Shown here: piece by piece, positions 22,813 through 31,442 of the stretch | How positions within the stretch are numbered: the stretch's first letter is position 1 | Layout of the letters: each line of letters starts with the position of its first letter | NCBI GenBank assembly: GCA_003194495.1 | Contig: PQXE01000025.1 | Location: 1-35,948 of the forward strand | Direction: 5' to 3' | Length of the DNA stretch: 35,948 bases | DNA from: Deltaproteobacteria bacterium | GTDB lineage: Bacteria; Desulfobacterota; Dissulfuribacteria; Dissulfuribacterales; UBA3076 | Translations under genes and position numbers: made by a program | The notes under the pieces: generated by a model | What the model saw: only the letters and a program-made list of their open reading frames with translations | Told to the model about the DNA's origin: nothing | Databases searched by the model: none

Positions 22813-23901
22813 GTGATCAAAATTGTTATTGTTGGAATTGGTAACTGCGCAAGTTCCCTGATTCAGGGAATTCACTATTATCGTGGCAAAAGCTCAGAAG
22901 ATGTTATCGGCCTGATGCATTGGGAAATTGAGGGATATAAGCCCGGAGACATAGAGGTCGTTGCGACATACGACGTTGACAAACGCAAGGTTGGAAAGGA
23001 TATGCATGAAGCTGTCTTTGCCGAACCTAACTGCACAAAGGCCATCTATCCGAATCTCCCCCGATCAGGAGTTACTGTTCGGATGGGCAGGATTCTGGAC
23101 GGTGTTGCAGACCACATGAGAAATTATGACGATAAATTCACTTTCGTCCTGGCCGACAAACCTGAAACAACTAAAGAAGAAGTCGTCAAGGTAATCAAGG
23201 AGTCCGGCGCTGAGATTCTCCTGAACTATCTTCCTGTGGGCTCCGAAGAAGCCACGCGTTTTTATGCTGAATGTGCGCTGGATGCAGGGATTGCTTTTAT
23301 CAATAACATTCCTATTTTCATCGCAAGTGATCCGGAGTGGGCGAAACGCTTCGAGGAAAAAAATATTCCTGTCATCGGTGACGACATCAAGTCCCAGATG
23401 GGTGCTACCATAATTCACCGCGTACTGACCGATCTGTTCAAGAAGCGAGGCGTTAAGCTGGAACGTACATATCAGCTCAATACCGGTGGCAACACTGATT
23501 TTCTTAATATGCTCAGCCGCAAACGCTTAATCTCGAAAAGAGTATCCAAGACAGAGGCTGTTCAGGCAGTGGCTGCCAAACGTCTGAATGATGAAAATAT
23601 CCATATTGGCCCGAGTGATCACGTAGCCTGGCAAAAAGACAACAAGATCTGTTTCATTCGCATGGAAGGCAAACTCTTTGGTGATGTGTCCATGAACCTT
23701 GAACTTCGCCTTTCCGTTGAGGATTCACCCAACTCGGCCGGTGTGGCCATTGATGCTATCCGCTGCACAAAACTGGCTTTAAACAGAGGTCAGGGCGGCG
23801 CTCTTTATGCGCCGTCAGCCTATTTCTGTAAACATCCTCCTCGCCAGTTTACCGACAGTGAGGCGTTCCAAATGATAGAACAATTTATCAGCGGTGAGTA
23901 A
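22813..23901 (+). CDS. myo-inositol-1-phosphate synthase (Ino1-type)
   Basis: A 362-aa NAD-dependent enzyme that converts glucose 6-phosphate to inositol 3-phosphate, the first step to inositol lipids and solutes such as di-myo-inositol phosphate. The N-terminal VIVGIGNCASSLIQGIHYY is the NAD-binding loop. Family signatures are LLNYLPVGSEEATRFYAECA, FINNIPIFIASDPEWAKRFE, IPVIGDDIKSQMGATIIHR and LNTGGNTDFLNML. Length fits the archaeal/actinobacterial short type rather than the eukaryotic long form. The start codon is GTG, with AAGGAG 11 nt upstream. It is a single gene, facing glyS. Confidence 0.93.
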   Translation: MIKIVIVGIGNCASSLIQGIHYYRGKSSEDVIGLMHWEIEGYKPGDIEVVATYDVDKRKVGKDMHEAVFAEPNCTKAIYPNLPRSGVTVRMGRILDGVADHMRNYDDKFTFVLADKPETTKEEVVKVIKESGAEILLNYLPVGSEEATRFYAECALDAGIAFINNIPIFIASDPEWAKRFEEKNIPVIGDDIKSQMGATIIHRVLTDLFKKRGVKLERTYQLNTGGNTDFLNMLSRKRLISKRVSKTEAVQAVAAKRLNDENIHIGPSDHVAWQKDNKICFIRMEGKLFGDVSMNLELRLSVEDSPNSAGVAIDAIRCTKLALNRGQGGALYAPSAYFCKHPPRQFTDSEAFQMIEQFISGE

Positions 23902-23914
23902 AGGGGTGCTATTT

Positions 23915-25993
23915 CTACCCTGATACAACTATGGCTGAAAGGTCACCAATTCTGAGAAAAAGACAGGCTATGTTCCAGAGGAGTGCCAGCCGATTGGCCC
24001 TTACATCTATGTCCTTTGTCATGACCATCACATGGTCAAAGAAGCTGTCCACTTGAGGCTTGAGAGACAACAGGGTAACCAGGGCCTGCTCATACTCTCG
24101 GCTTTTAAGGGAAACACCAACTTTTTTTTCTACGGAAAGATATACCTCATAAAGAGCCTTTTCCTCATCTGCTTCAAGCAGTAGAGGATTCACTGTCCCG
24201 CCTTCAAAGCCCTTAAGTATGTTCATTATCCGCTTAAAGGCAGTGCTGAGGGGCTCAAATTCCGGCCTCGAACGGACAGCCGCCAAGGCCTTTGCCCTCA
24301 AAATACAGTCCTTCACATCATCAAACTCCACCCTGGTGGCCGCCTCTACGACATCATGGTCCATTCCCTTGGCAGTGAGATCATAGGAAAAGCGGCGTTT
24401 GAAAAAAGTGATGACATCAGTGATAAGCTCTTTCGATACCTCTGAAAGCTGATTCTCAAGCCGGTGCGATGCCTCTGCGATCAGTGCCTTCAAGGACAAA
24501 GACATGGATCTTTCTTCCACTATATGGAGGATGCCGAGGGCCTGCCTCCTCAGACCATAGGGATCAGCAGTGCCGGAAGGCTTCAGTCCGATGGCAATAG
24601 TCCCGCAGATAGTATCCATCTTGTCCGCAATACTGAGCAGTGCCCCTGGGAGACTCTCAGGAAGCTCCCCTCCTGAGCGGACCGGCATATAGTGTTCTTC
24701 TATGGCATTTGCCACCTCTTGGCTTTCACCGGATAAAAGGGCGTATTCTCTCCCGATTATGCCCTGGAGGCTTGGAAATTCCCCTACCATCTCTGTTAAA
24801 AGGTCTGCTTTGCAGAGCCAGGCTGCCCTCTCAACCTCTTTCACCTTATCCCGGGCCACCTGTTCGGCCAGGTAATGAGCAAGGGCCTTTACCCTGTGAA
24901 TTTTGTCAAGCACGGTCCCAAGACTCTGATGGAAAATCATCCCTGAGAGATCAGCAACAAAGGCCTCCAGAGGTCGTTTCAGATCCTCCTTAAAGAAAAA
25001 ATCCGCATCACTGAGCCTCGCCCTGAGCACCCTTTCATGGCCCTCGCATACAAGCCCGGGCCTTGGTGAGCGCGTATTGTTAATAGCCACAAAGTGCGGC
25101 CTAAGATCACCCTTATAATCCACAACGGCGAAATACTTCTGGTGCTCCCTCATGCAGGTTATTAACACATCCCGGGGAAGAGCCAAAAAGCGTTTATCAA
25201 AAGAGCCGCATACCGCAGATGGAAACTCGGTAAGATAGGTATTAATATCCACAAGTTTATCGTCGGAAAGGATGTTGCCGCTAACCGATGCCGTGGCATT
25301 CCGGGCATCTTCAAGGAGTCTGTTTCTCCTGACTGAGGGATCAGCCAGCACAAAGACCCCTTCAAGGGCCTTTACATAGCCCTCCGGATTTGATGGCACC
25401 CTGATCGCCTCAGGGGCCATGAACCGGTGTCCACGGCTTTCAGAACCAGTCTCGACCCCAGCAAGGCTGAAAGGAACCACATCTTTTCCGTAGAGGGCAA
25501 TAAGCCAGCGAACAGGCCTTGCAAAGCGCAGATCCTCCGTACCCCACCGCATGGTCTTTGGGAATGGAATTGCGGTTATGATCAGGGGAAGGAGTTTGCT
25601 TAAAAGCTCAATCGTCTCTCTGCCGGGGACTATCCTGCGCAGCACTATATAAAGTCCCTTTTCAGTATCTTCCACCTGCAGATCTTCAACACTGATCCCA
25701 TGACTACGCGCAAATCCCTCTCCTGCCTTTGTAGGCTTTCCGTCAGATGAAAAAGCGACTTTTGCAGGCGGGCCTGTAATAATTTCTTCTCTATCAGGTT
25801 GCCGGTCCGGCAAATTCTTGGCAAAAAGGACCAAACGCCTGGGAGTCCCTATGGTTGAGACATCTTCATATGTCAAATGCTCACGGTCCAGATGTTTTCC
25901 AGCCAGCCGGGCCAGGTCATCCAGTGCCCCTGGGATAAAACCTGCGGGGATCTCTTCAGTTCCGATTTCCAAAAGAAGGTTCCTGGTGTTCAC
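23915..25993 (-). CDS. glyS: glycyl-tRNA synthetase beta subunit
   Basis: A 692-aa beta subunit of the alpha2-beta2 glycyl-tRNA synthetase, which binds tRNA-Gly for charging. The start [20 protein letters not shown] is diagnostic. The HD-like central part, including [20 protein letters not shown] and [20 protein letters not shown], followed by [12 protein letters not shown], is well preserved. The C-terminal half matches the anticodon-binding part ([20 protein letters not shown]). Length is close to that of E. coli GlyS (689 aa). The start overlaps glyQ by 4 nt (ATGA), so the subunits are coupled. Confidence 0.96.
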   Translation of the reverse strand: MNTRNLLLEIGTEEIPAGFIPGALDDLARLAGKHLDREHLTYEDVSTIGTPRRLVLFAKNLPDRQPDREEIITGPPAKVAFSSDGKPTKAGEGFARSHGISVEDLQVEDTEKGLYIVLRRIVPGRETIELLSKLLPLIITAIPFPKTMRWGTEDLRFARPVRWLIALYGKDVVPFSLAGVETGSESRGHRFMAPEAIRVPSNPEGYVKALEGVFVLADPSVRRNRLLEDARNATASVSGNILSDDKLVDINTYLTEFPSAVCGSFDKRFLALPRDVLITCMREHQKYFAVVDYKGDLRPHFVAINNTRSPRPGLVCEGHERVLRARLSDADFFFKEDLKRPLEAFVADLSGMIFHQSLGTVLDKIHRVKALAHYLAEQVARDKVKEVERAAWLCKADLLTEMVGEFPSLQGIIGREYALLSGESQEVANAIEEHYMPVRSGGELPESLPGALLSIADKMDTICGTIAIGLKPSGTADPYGLRRQALGILHIVEERSMSLSLKALIAEASHRLENQLSEVSKELITDVITFFKRRFSYDLTAKGMDHDVVEAATRVEFDDVKDCILRAKALAAVRSRPEFEPLSTAFKRIMNILKGFEGGTVNPLLLEADEEKALYEVYLSVEKKVGVSLKSREYEQALVTLLSLKPQVDSFFDHVMVMTKDIDVRANRLALLWNIACLFLRIGDLSAIVVSG

Positions 25994-26847
25994 GCCTTGC
26001 CACCTCCCTCTTCAAGAGCTGTGTATCTCCCGGCAACTCCCCGTGCGAGGTCACGGACGCGGCCTATATATGCAGTCCTCTCCGACACACTTATGGCACT
26101 TCTGGCATCCAGGAGATTAAAGTAGTGAGAGCACTTAAGACACTGGTCATAGGCCGGAAGCACAAGCCCTTGCTCCAGCAATCTCAACCCCTCTTTGTAG
26201 TGGAGTAAAAACAGTTGCTTCAAGGTGTCCACGTCCGCAGCCTCAAAATTATAGCGAGAGAACTCCACCTCGTCCCTATGATGTATGGCACCGTATCTCA
26301 CCTGGTCATTCCATTTGAGGTCATAGACATTATCTATTCCCTGAAGATACATGGCGATCCGTTCCATGCCGTAGGTAATCTCAACGGATATTGGATTTAC
26401 ATCAACCCCGCCGACCTGCTGGAAATACGTAAACTGGGTAATCTCCATACCATCAAGCCAGACCTCCCAACCAAGACCCCAGGCCCCAAGGGTTGGTGAC
26501 TCCCAGTCATCCTCCACAAAACGTATATCATGTTCTGCCAGGTCCAGATTAAAATTTGCCAGGCTGTGAAGATACAAGTCCTGTATATTATCAGGTGAAG
26601 GCTTGAGTATTACCTGATACTGGTAATAGTGCTGCAGGCGGTTGGGATTCTCACCATAACGGCCGTCTGTGGGACGCCGCGAGGGCTGTACGTATGCAAC
26701 ACTCCAAGGCTCAGGTCCCAGGGATAGAAGAAAAGTGGCCGGATGAAAGGTCCCCGCCCCTACCTCCATATCATATGGCTGAAGCAATATGCACCCCTGT
26801 TCCTGCCAGTATTTATTAAGATTTGTTATAATTTCCTGAAAAATCAT
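25990..26847 (-). CDS. glyQ: glycyl-tRNA synthetase alpha subunit
   Basis: A 285-aa class II catalytic subunit that activates glycine. Characteristic blocks are [55 protein letters not shown] and [20 protein letters not shown]. The end ([20 protein letters not shown]) is typical, though the chain is somewhat shorter than E. coli GlyQ (303 aa). The gene precedes glyS and follows glgC on the same strand across a gap holding a large imperfect inverted repeat. No T-box is expected or seen in this lineage. Confidence 0.96.
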   Translation of the reverse strand: MIFQEIITNLNKYWQEQGCILLQPYDMEVGAGTFHPATFLLSLGPEPWSVAYVQPSRRPTDGRYGENPNRLQHYYQYQVILKPSPDNIQDLYLHSLANFNLDLAEHDIRFVEDDWESPTLGAWGLGWEVWLDGMEITQFTYFQQVGGVDVNPISVEITYGMERIAMYLQGIDNVYDLKWNDQVRYGAIHHRDEVEFSRYNFEAADVDTLKQLFLLHYKEGLRLLEQGLVLPAYDQCLKCSHYFNLLDARSAISVSERTAYIGRVRDLARGVAGRYTALEEGGGKA

Positions 26848-26884
26848 TTACTTATACCATCCAGTGTATAATTATTCACTTCCC

Positions 26885-26998
26885 CCTTGACAGCCGACAG
26901 CCTTTTTCGGGTTTCAAAGCATAATCCGTTGAGAATACACCTTTTGGTGCAATCTGTCCGCGGTTGAAACCCTGCAAAAGCCTGTCGGCTGCCAGGGA
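26885..26998. repeat. large imperfect inverted repeat between glgC and glyQ
   Basis: The left arm starts TTGACAGCCGACAGCC (near 26887) and runs to GGGTTTCAA. The right arm starts TTGAAACCC (near 26963) and ends CCTGTCGGCTGCCAGGG. The arms are about 30-33 nt with a few mismatches and enclose about 45 nt. There is no T tract for a simple terminator. It resembles a small MITE or a paired REP (BIME-like) unit, though it could also stop glgC transcripts. Confidence 0.65.
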
Positions 26999-27008
26999 GT
27001 GTAAACTG

Positions 27009-28265
27009 TTACTCCAGAGTCTCCCCGTCAGGGAGTAATAAATCCTCCGGCCACATGTTATTCGTGACCCCTTGGGCAATAATACAATTTGTGCCGACTT
27101 TTGCCCCTTTAGGGACAGAGGCCCATTTTCCGATCAGGGTTATGCCGGCAGAAAGGTGCTCGGGATAGAGACGATTTGCCACATCAATATTCCCCAGTCC
27201 GATGTTGGAGTCAGGGCCGACTGTGACCTCCTTGTCAGTCACAACTTTGTTTAAAAAAGCTCCGCTACCCACCCATGTATTATGCATAAGTACGGAATCA
27301 ATGACCTTTGCACCGGATTCCACCACCACTCCAGGCGAGAGAACCGACCCATTCACTATCCCACGTATCACACAGCCTTTGGTAATGGCTGAATTTTTTA
27401 CTTCAGCACCGGGTAGGACCCTTGCCGGTGGGCGGTCAAACAGCAGGCCCTCATTTTCAACATTAGTGCATATGCTCCAGGTCTCGGGCTCTAAACCACT
27501 TTCCGGCCTGAGCAAATCCATGTTGGCTTCCCAGTATGCAGGCACTGTTCCAACGTCCCGCCAGTATCCGTGGAAAGTGTAAGCAAACAACTTCCCGTCC
27601 TCCATGGCCCTGGGCAGGATATGGTGGCCAAAGTCCATGTCCTTGATAGCCCTCAGTGACTCGACCAGATACTCGGTATCAAACACATAAATCCCCATTG
27701 ATGCCAGATTTGACCGGGCCTTTTCAGGCTTTTCCTCCCAATCGACAATCCGGCCTTTTTCATCCAGAATGCCTATTCCGAATTGGTCCGTCTGCTCCGG
27801 GGGAACAGTCATCATAGCCACTGTGACCTTAGCGCCTGAAACCTCGTGGTGTTTAACCATGTCCTTGTAATCCATGTAATAGACATGATCCCCTGAAAGT
27901 ATTAAGACCTGCTTTGATGGTCTGGCCTCTATAAAGTCCAGATTCTGCCGTATTGCATCAGCAGTGCCCTTATACCAGTCTGAATCTTTCTCCCCTGTAC
28001 GTGGGGGCAGGATCTTGACTCCCCTGGTCCTGCCTGTAAAATCCCAGGCAACGCCGGTCCCTATGTGCTCCATAAGAGAAAGGGGCTTGTATTGGGTCAA
28101 CACCGCCACCTGATTAAGACCTGAATTCATAACATTTGAAAGGGCAAAGTCAATTATCCTGTAGATACCGCCAAAGGGAACAGCCGGCTTGGCCCTGTGC
28201 CGCACCAGGACATTAAGCCTGCTTCCAACTCCTCCAGCCAGAATCACGGCCAAGGTATCCCGCAT
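27009..28265 (-). CDS. glgC: glucose-1-phosphate adenylyltransferase
   Basis: A 418-aa ADP-glucose pyrophosphorylase, making ADP-glucose for glycogen. The N-terminal nucleotidyltransferase domain has LAVILAGGVGSRLNVLVRHR and AKPAVPFGGIYRIIDFALSN. The catalytic and substrate regions WYKGTADAIRQNLDFIE, ILSGDHVYYMDY, WEEKP and FHGYWRDVGTVPAYWEANMD are all present. A C-terminal left-handed beta-helix (NSAITKGCVIRGIVNGSVLS) ends the protein. AGGAGG precedes the ATG. An OmpA-like lipoprotein gene lies just upstream on the same strand with a 56-nt gap. Confidence 0.95.
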   Translation of the reverse strand: MRDTLAVILAGGVGSRLNVLVRHRAKPAVPFGGIYRIIDFALSNVMNSGLNQVAVLTQYKPLSLMEHIGTGVAWDFTGRTRGVKILPPRTGEKDSDWYKGTADAIRQNLDFIEARPSKQVLILSGDHVYYMDYKDMVKHHEVSGAKVTVAMMTVPPEQTDQFGIGILDEKGRIVDWEEKPEKARSNLASMGIYVFDTEYLVESLRAIKDMDFGHHILPRAMEDGKLFAYTFHGYWRDVGTVPAYWEANMDLLRPESGLEPETWSICTNVENEGLLFDRPPARVLPGAEVKNSAITKGCVIRGIVNGSVLSPGVVVESGAKVIDSVLMHNTWVGSGAFLNKVVTDKEVTVGPDSNIGLGNIDVANRLYPEHLSAGITLIGKWASVPKGAKVGTNCIIAQGVTNNMWPEDLLLPDGETLE

Positions 28266-28321
28266 ATGTCCCTCCTGGAAGAAAATACAATTGATAATCC
28301 CTAACTCTTAATTCTTAACTC

Positions 28322-28975
28322 CTACCGCCTGGGCTCAACATAGATCTCGACCCTTCGATTAAGCTGCCGGCCGTAAGGAGTGTCATTCCCTGCCTTGGGC
28401 CTGCTTTCCCCATAGCCTATAGCTGTAATCCTGTCCGGATAGACTACCTTTGGAACAAGTAACTGTTTTACAGCCTCGGCCCTCCTCTGAGACAGATGCA
28501 GATTATACTCTTCAGGGCCTGTGCTGTCAGTATGTCCTTCAATACGGATCCTTGTATCAGGATACTGGGTAAACACCCTGGCCAGACGATCTATCTCAGA
28601 ATAGGCTCCCGGATGCACTACACTGGAATCCACATCAAAAAGAAAATCACTCTTGAGGGTTACAGACAAGATATCTCCCTGCCGTTGCACAGCAGCTACT
28701 TCGGACGCCGCCACGGCTTGCCGGAGGGCCTGTTCCTGTTTATCCATATAATGACCGGCTCCCGCACCGGCCAAACCGCCTATTACCGCCCCGATAGCAG
28801 CGCCCTCAAGAGTTGCCTTGGTATCATGTCCTATGGCCTGGCCCACGATTGCCCCGGCTGCAGCACCTCCAGCAGCACCGTAAACCCCGCCTTTCTGGGT
28901 CCGTGTCTGTGGTGCGGCACAGGCAGACAGCATCATCAAAACCAATCCGCAAACAGTCCAAAAACGAATGTTCAT
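28322..28975 (-). CDS. OmpA-family peptidoglycan-binding lipoprotein (YiaD-like)
   Basis: A 217-aa lipoprotein. The signal peptide ends in LMMLSAC, making C18 or so the lipidated cysteine. A glycine-rich region (GAAGGAAAGAIVGQAIGHD, GAAIGAVIGGLAGAGAGHYM) is typical of YiaD-type proteins. The OmpA C-terminal domain follows (about 105-217): FDVDSSVVHPGAYSEIDRLA, RIRIEGHTDSTGPEEYN, LSQRRAEAVKQLL, and GYGESRPKAGNDTPYGRQLN with RRVEI at the end. It anchors the outer membrane to peptidoglycan. The ATG at 28975 follows AGGAGGTG; an in-frame upstream start at 29002 is not supported. Confidence 0.92.
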   Translation of the reverse strand: MNIRFWTVCGLVLMMLSACAAPQTRTQKGGVYGAAGGAAAGAIVGQAIGHDTKATLEGAAIGAVIGGLAGAGAGHYMDKQEQALRQAVAASEVAAVQRQGDILSVTLKSDFLFDVDSSVVHPGAYSEIDRLARVFTQYPDTRIRIEGHTDSTGPEEYNLHLSQRRAEAVKQLLVPKVVYPDRITAIGYGESRPKAGNDTPYGRQLNRRVEIYVEPRR

Positions 28976-29006
28976 AATCACACCTCCTGAAAAATTAAAC
29001 AAATAT

Positions 29007-29143
29007 TTGATTGATGATTGTTGATTGATGATTGTTGATTACTCTTGCAAGCTACCACGGAGCCAACTGCCATACACAACATCCTCAAATTTAGGGAGGT
29101 ATGACATATGCTCCCCTTGCTCTATTCTCATACCTTCTCCATC
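29007..29143. repeat. dispersed intergenic repeat, copy 1
   Basis: It resembles 34856-34980: a run of GATTGATGATTGTTGATT-type units followed by GCCAACTGCCATACACAACA, then TCCTCAAATTTAGGGAGG and ATTCTCATACCTTCTCCAT. A short stem (GGGAG/CTCCC) inside the block is kept in slightly changed form in the other copy (GGAAAG/CTTTCC). No gene is seen in 28976-29284. Confidence 0.7.
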
Positions 29144-29284
29144 CATGGCTCACGAATCAACGGCTACAAACCCCGAACCCTGTAACCCACAACCCAATAA
29201 ACCCAATAAACCCGGCAAGCAAGGGCCCTGTCAGGAAACACAAGCTTCTCTAAAAGGGCCCCCGGACTTTAAACAATTCTTAGC

Positions 29285-29779
29285 TTAACAGCCTTCTATC
29301 ATTTTCCTGGCAGATTTGACTTTCAGGCTGACCTCATCTCCCACAGAGGGCAAGAGCTCCTTTTCTGCTTTGAGCAATATACAGAAACCGTCCTTTTCAT
29401 TACGCCATATGATACTTCCTTCCTCCTTGACTAATGCCGAGGCCATATCATTCAAAGTAGTATCACTTTCAGTAAGGAATACAACCTTTGCCATGAACTT
29501 ACCCATGCCCTTCACTTTCAGAATGATGCTCTGTTCAGGCTCAAGTTTCTCAGGCAAGGTCCCTTGTATCAAAACCAAATTGGAGATTTGCCCTTTTGCT
29601 TCGCATGGCTCTTCTCCGCGATCAGGCAGAAGGTCCTTCAGTACCTCACATATCTCCGTATCTTCTTTGACCACTGCCGCCACCTTACCTTTTTGGCGAG
29701 CGGCATCACAGGTTGATGACATGACATTCCATACAAAACACGTTACCAACAATAATAAAACAAGATGAAGCTTTTTCAT
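29285..29779 (-). CDS. exported protein of unknown function
   Basis: A 164-aa protein with a signal peptide (MKKLHLVLLLLVTCFVWNVM, cleavage near TCDAA). The mature part has a beta-rich region (SIILKVKGMGKFMAKVVFLT) and ends with GDEVSLKVKSARKMIEGC. Cysteines occur at intervals (EICEV, EPCEA, GFCIL, EGC), which may pair in the periplasm. GGAGG lies 7 nt upstream of the ATG. I do not recognise the family. It lies in its own transcription unit between an OmpA-like lipoprotein and a cytochrome gene; whether it works with the latter is unknown. Confidence 0.7.
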   Translation of the reverse strand: MKKLHLVLLLLVTCFVWNVMSSTCDAARQKGKVAAVVKEDTEICEVLKDLLPDRGEEPCEAKGQISNLVLIQGTLPEKLEPEQSIILKVKGMGKFMAKVVFLTESDTTLNDMASALVKEEGSIIWRNEKDGFCILLKAEKELLPSVGDEVSLKVKSARKMIEGC

Positions 29780-29814
29780 AGCATAACCTCCTTATTAAGG
29801 TATTTTGAGCTAAT

Positions 29815-29915
29815 CGCCAAGGCGCAAAGTTTTTTTGTGGTGTAAGAAGTCAATTGTGTTCGCCGACACCCGGCGATCACAATGTCTTTCTCGGCGTACT
29901 TTGCGTCTTGAGCGT
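29815..29915. repeat. nested inverted repeats between two minus-strand genes
   Basis: The outer arms are GCCAAGGCGCAAAGT and ACTTTGCGTCTTGAGC. Inside, a hairpin at 29853-29883 pairs ATTGTG with CACAAT and CGCCG with CGGCG. The layout recalls short MITE or REP-like elements. Fragments of the GCAGAGACTCAGAGAGCG kind at 6863-6885 may be a related common intergenic repeat. Confidence 0.5.
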
Positions 29916-29938
29916 AGCGGGCGGTTGAGTTGTCGGTA

Positions 29939-30460
29939 TTACTTAATATGACAACCCTTACACTTTACCGGCCCGGTTGTCTTCCCGGCCTTGTGCATAT
30001 TCTTGTGACATCCTAGACAGGTTTCATGATAGTACTTTTTCAGATTCTTCGGACCTCCTGCGACGACCAACACACCTGACAACCTGTCACAGACAGGCTC
30101 CATGGAAATTTCATCCTGGGAACTGGTCCCGGGATGGCAGGCTGCACAGGTGAAGTTGCCATCATATTGTACAGCAGAAAAGGAAGAGTTTCCCTTGAGA
30201 TACTCCTTCGCATGAGCGATATGATTAAACCCCTTCACGTCCTTGAGATCTTCGGGCAATCCCTGCATTGACGGACATTTGGCCTGGAGGTTGATATCCA
30301 CAACCTCTATAAACCCCTCTTCAGCACTACCATTGTCCGCCATTATTTTGGTCTGCATTCCCATAAGGAGCAAACACACGACTGCCAATACGCCAAACAG
30401 CCAGGGCTTCCATACTCCATGTATCCCGTGGCTTTCTGTGGTGCTTTCTTGTTTGAACAT
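29939..30460 (-). CDS. class III-like multihaem c-type cytochrome
   Basis: A 173-aa exported or membrane-anchored cytochrome. A hydrophobic segment (about residues 19-36) precedes the mature part. Three haem-binding CxxCH motifs are visible: CAACH (105-109), CLGCH (148-152) and CKGCH (167-171). H80 and H83 in FNHIAHAKEYL and H145 in YYHET are likely axial ligands. Class III cytochromes usually have four haems; the expected second site has only C124 in EPVCDRLSG without CH, so this protein has three visible sites. Such cytochromes carry electrons in the periplasm of sulfate reducers. AGGAGG precedes the ATG. Confidence 0.8.
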   Translation of the reverse strand: MFKQESTTESHGIHGVWKPWLFGVLAVVCLLLMGMQTKIMADNGSAEEGFIEVVDINLQAKCPSMQGLPEDLKDVKGFNHIAHAKEYLKGNSSFSAVQYDGNFTCAACHPGTSSQDEISMEPVCDRLSGVLVVAGGPKNLKKYYHETCLGCHKNMHKAGKTTGPVKCKGCHIK

Positions 30461-30635
30461 CGCAATACCTCCTTTATTTTTTTAGAAAAGCGGCCGCGTT
30501 TCTTAATTAAAGTATTGATTCCATCCCTGGAAAATACAATGGACATCGGGTCAAATGCCTCCCGACATCACCACATATAGGCCCGATGTCGGCAACTCAT
30601 CGCGCCTTGAAACTTGAAATTGAAAATTGGAAATT

Positions 30636-30647
30636 GGGGGGGGGGGG
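30636..30647. other. poly-G tract (12 G)
   Basis: An uninterrupted run of 12 G follows GGAAATT. It lies just before the remnant of a four-helix-bundle gene. It could be slippage-prone DNA or an assembly artefact. Confidence 0.6.
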
Positions 30648-30649
30648 AA

Positions 30650-30796
30650 TTGAAACGAGTTTACGGGTTGGATGTTTACAAACCGGCAGAAGAGTTATCG
30701 GATATGGTCCGGCACGACTCTGATAGTGAAACAAAAAGGTTGGGGCATATTCTCAAATCTACAATTCAAACTCAGCCTCGTAAAATTCAGTCTTAA
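30650..30796 (+). pseudogene. remnant of a four-helix-bundle protein gene
   Basis: The frame after the poly-G reads ELKRVYGLDVYKPAEELSDM, then VRHDSDSETKRLGH. It resembles the N-terminal helix of four-helix-bundle proteins of the 23S rRNA intervening-sequence family (typically VYKLAEELSD...W). The rest of that roughly 115-aa family is absent; the frame ends at 30796 after unrelated residues. It is probably a truncated leftover. Confidence 0.45.
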
Positions 30797-30968
30797 TCTT
30801 CTTCGACTCAAAGGCATCAATATCATCTAAGAAATTAAGATAGCCCTCAAGGTCCTGCGCATCTTGAGAATTGTTCTTCTTCGTAAACGCAAGGTCATTT
30901 GAAGAAAACAAAAGATCATTTTCAAGGTCAAGATCCTTGCTTCCTCCCTTTTTCACCAATGATGTCAT
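30759..30968 (-). CDS. small acidic partner protein downstream of a nucleotidyltransferase remnant
   Basis: A 69-aa protein, in the form MTSLVKKGGSKDLDLENDLL, then FSSNDLAFTKKNNSQDAQDL, ending FYEAEFEL. Such small proteins with a central EGYLNFLDDIDAF-type segment and a short strand at the end commonly accompany AbiEii/DUF6036-like nucleotidyltransferases, from my memory of these operons. It overlaps the end of that gene by 41 nt. The start at 30968 is uncertain, since GGGAGG lies inside the ORF and a later TTG is possible. The partner role is inferred. Confidence 0.5.
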   Translation of the reverse strand: MTSLVKKGGSKDLDLENDLLFSSNDLAFTKKNNSQDAQDLEGYLNFLDDIDAFESKKIKTEFYEAEFEL

Positions 30969-31281
30969 AGTACCTGTCCATCTGGCCGTATTTTTCAAAG
31001 TACTTTTTAGCCTCTTCCGTTTCAATTTCCGGCAGCCTGAGCAGATATTCGATATCGGCCATCTCCCGCAACGCCCGATTCGGATCATTTTTCATGGCAA
31101 AAACCTTCAACGCTACGAGATGTTCAGGCCTGACTACCGGTGTCGTGATATTCCCTAAAATTAAAAAATGTCTTGTTCGCGTAAAAATGGTTTCTGCTGT
31201 CTTCCCTCTCACATAAACAAAATCGATTCGCCCAAGACTTGATAAAGGATGTACGTGATTAGAATATCCCGTGGAGGTATG
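30928..31281 (-). pseudogene. AbiEii/DUF6036-like nucleotidyltransferase, 5'-truncated
   Basis: The frame keeps the C-terminal half of a MNT-like nucleotidyltransferase: SSLGRIDFVYVRGKTAETIF, then TPVVRPEHLVALKVFAMKND, then NRALREMADIEYLLRLPE and KKYFEKYGQMDRYYDIIGEK. The N-terminal part with the GS(x)nD active site is missing. It stops exactly where an IS66-like element end (31282-31304) begins; the frame stays open through that end to 31332 but only by chance. Intact relatives act in toxin-antitoxin or abortive-infection roles. This copy should be inactive. Confidence 0.65.
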
Positions 31282-31304
31282 GTAACTTCTCAATAAAGTC
31301 GGGC
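31282..31304 (-). mobile_element. solo terminal repeat of an IS66-like element
   Basis: GTAACTTCTCAATAAAGTCG and three further bases match the terminal repeat of the 238-bp element at 34470-34707 with one small difference. No opposite end or transposase is visible to the right, so this is a leftover. It marks the breakpoint of the truncated nucleotidyltransferase gene. Confidence 0.6.
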
Positions 31305-31324
31305 TGCTGTCATTGCGAGAGAAG

Positions 31325-31360
31325 CGAAGCAATCTTGTTCATGGCAAGGAGATTGCTTCG
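31325..31360. repeat. short hairpin of the GCGAAGCAATCT intergenic type
   Basis: CGAAGCAATCT (31325-31335) pairs with AGATTGCTTCG (31350-31360) in the leader of the release factor gene. Similar CATTGCGAG..GCGAAGCAATCT hairpins are common dispersed intergenic repeats in many bacteria, from general knowledge. Confidence 0.6.
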
Positions 31361-31442
31361 TCGCCGAGGCTCCTGTCATAAGAAAACGGACTTTTCGTTC
31401 AGACACTATATAGCCATTTTGAGGGGTAAACAAAGATAACAT

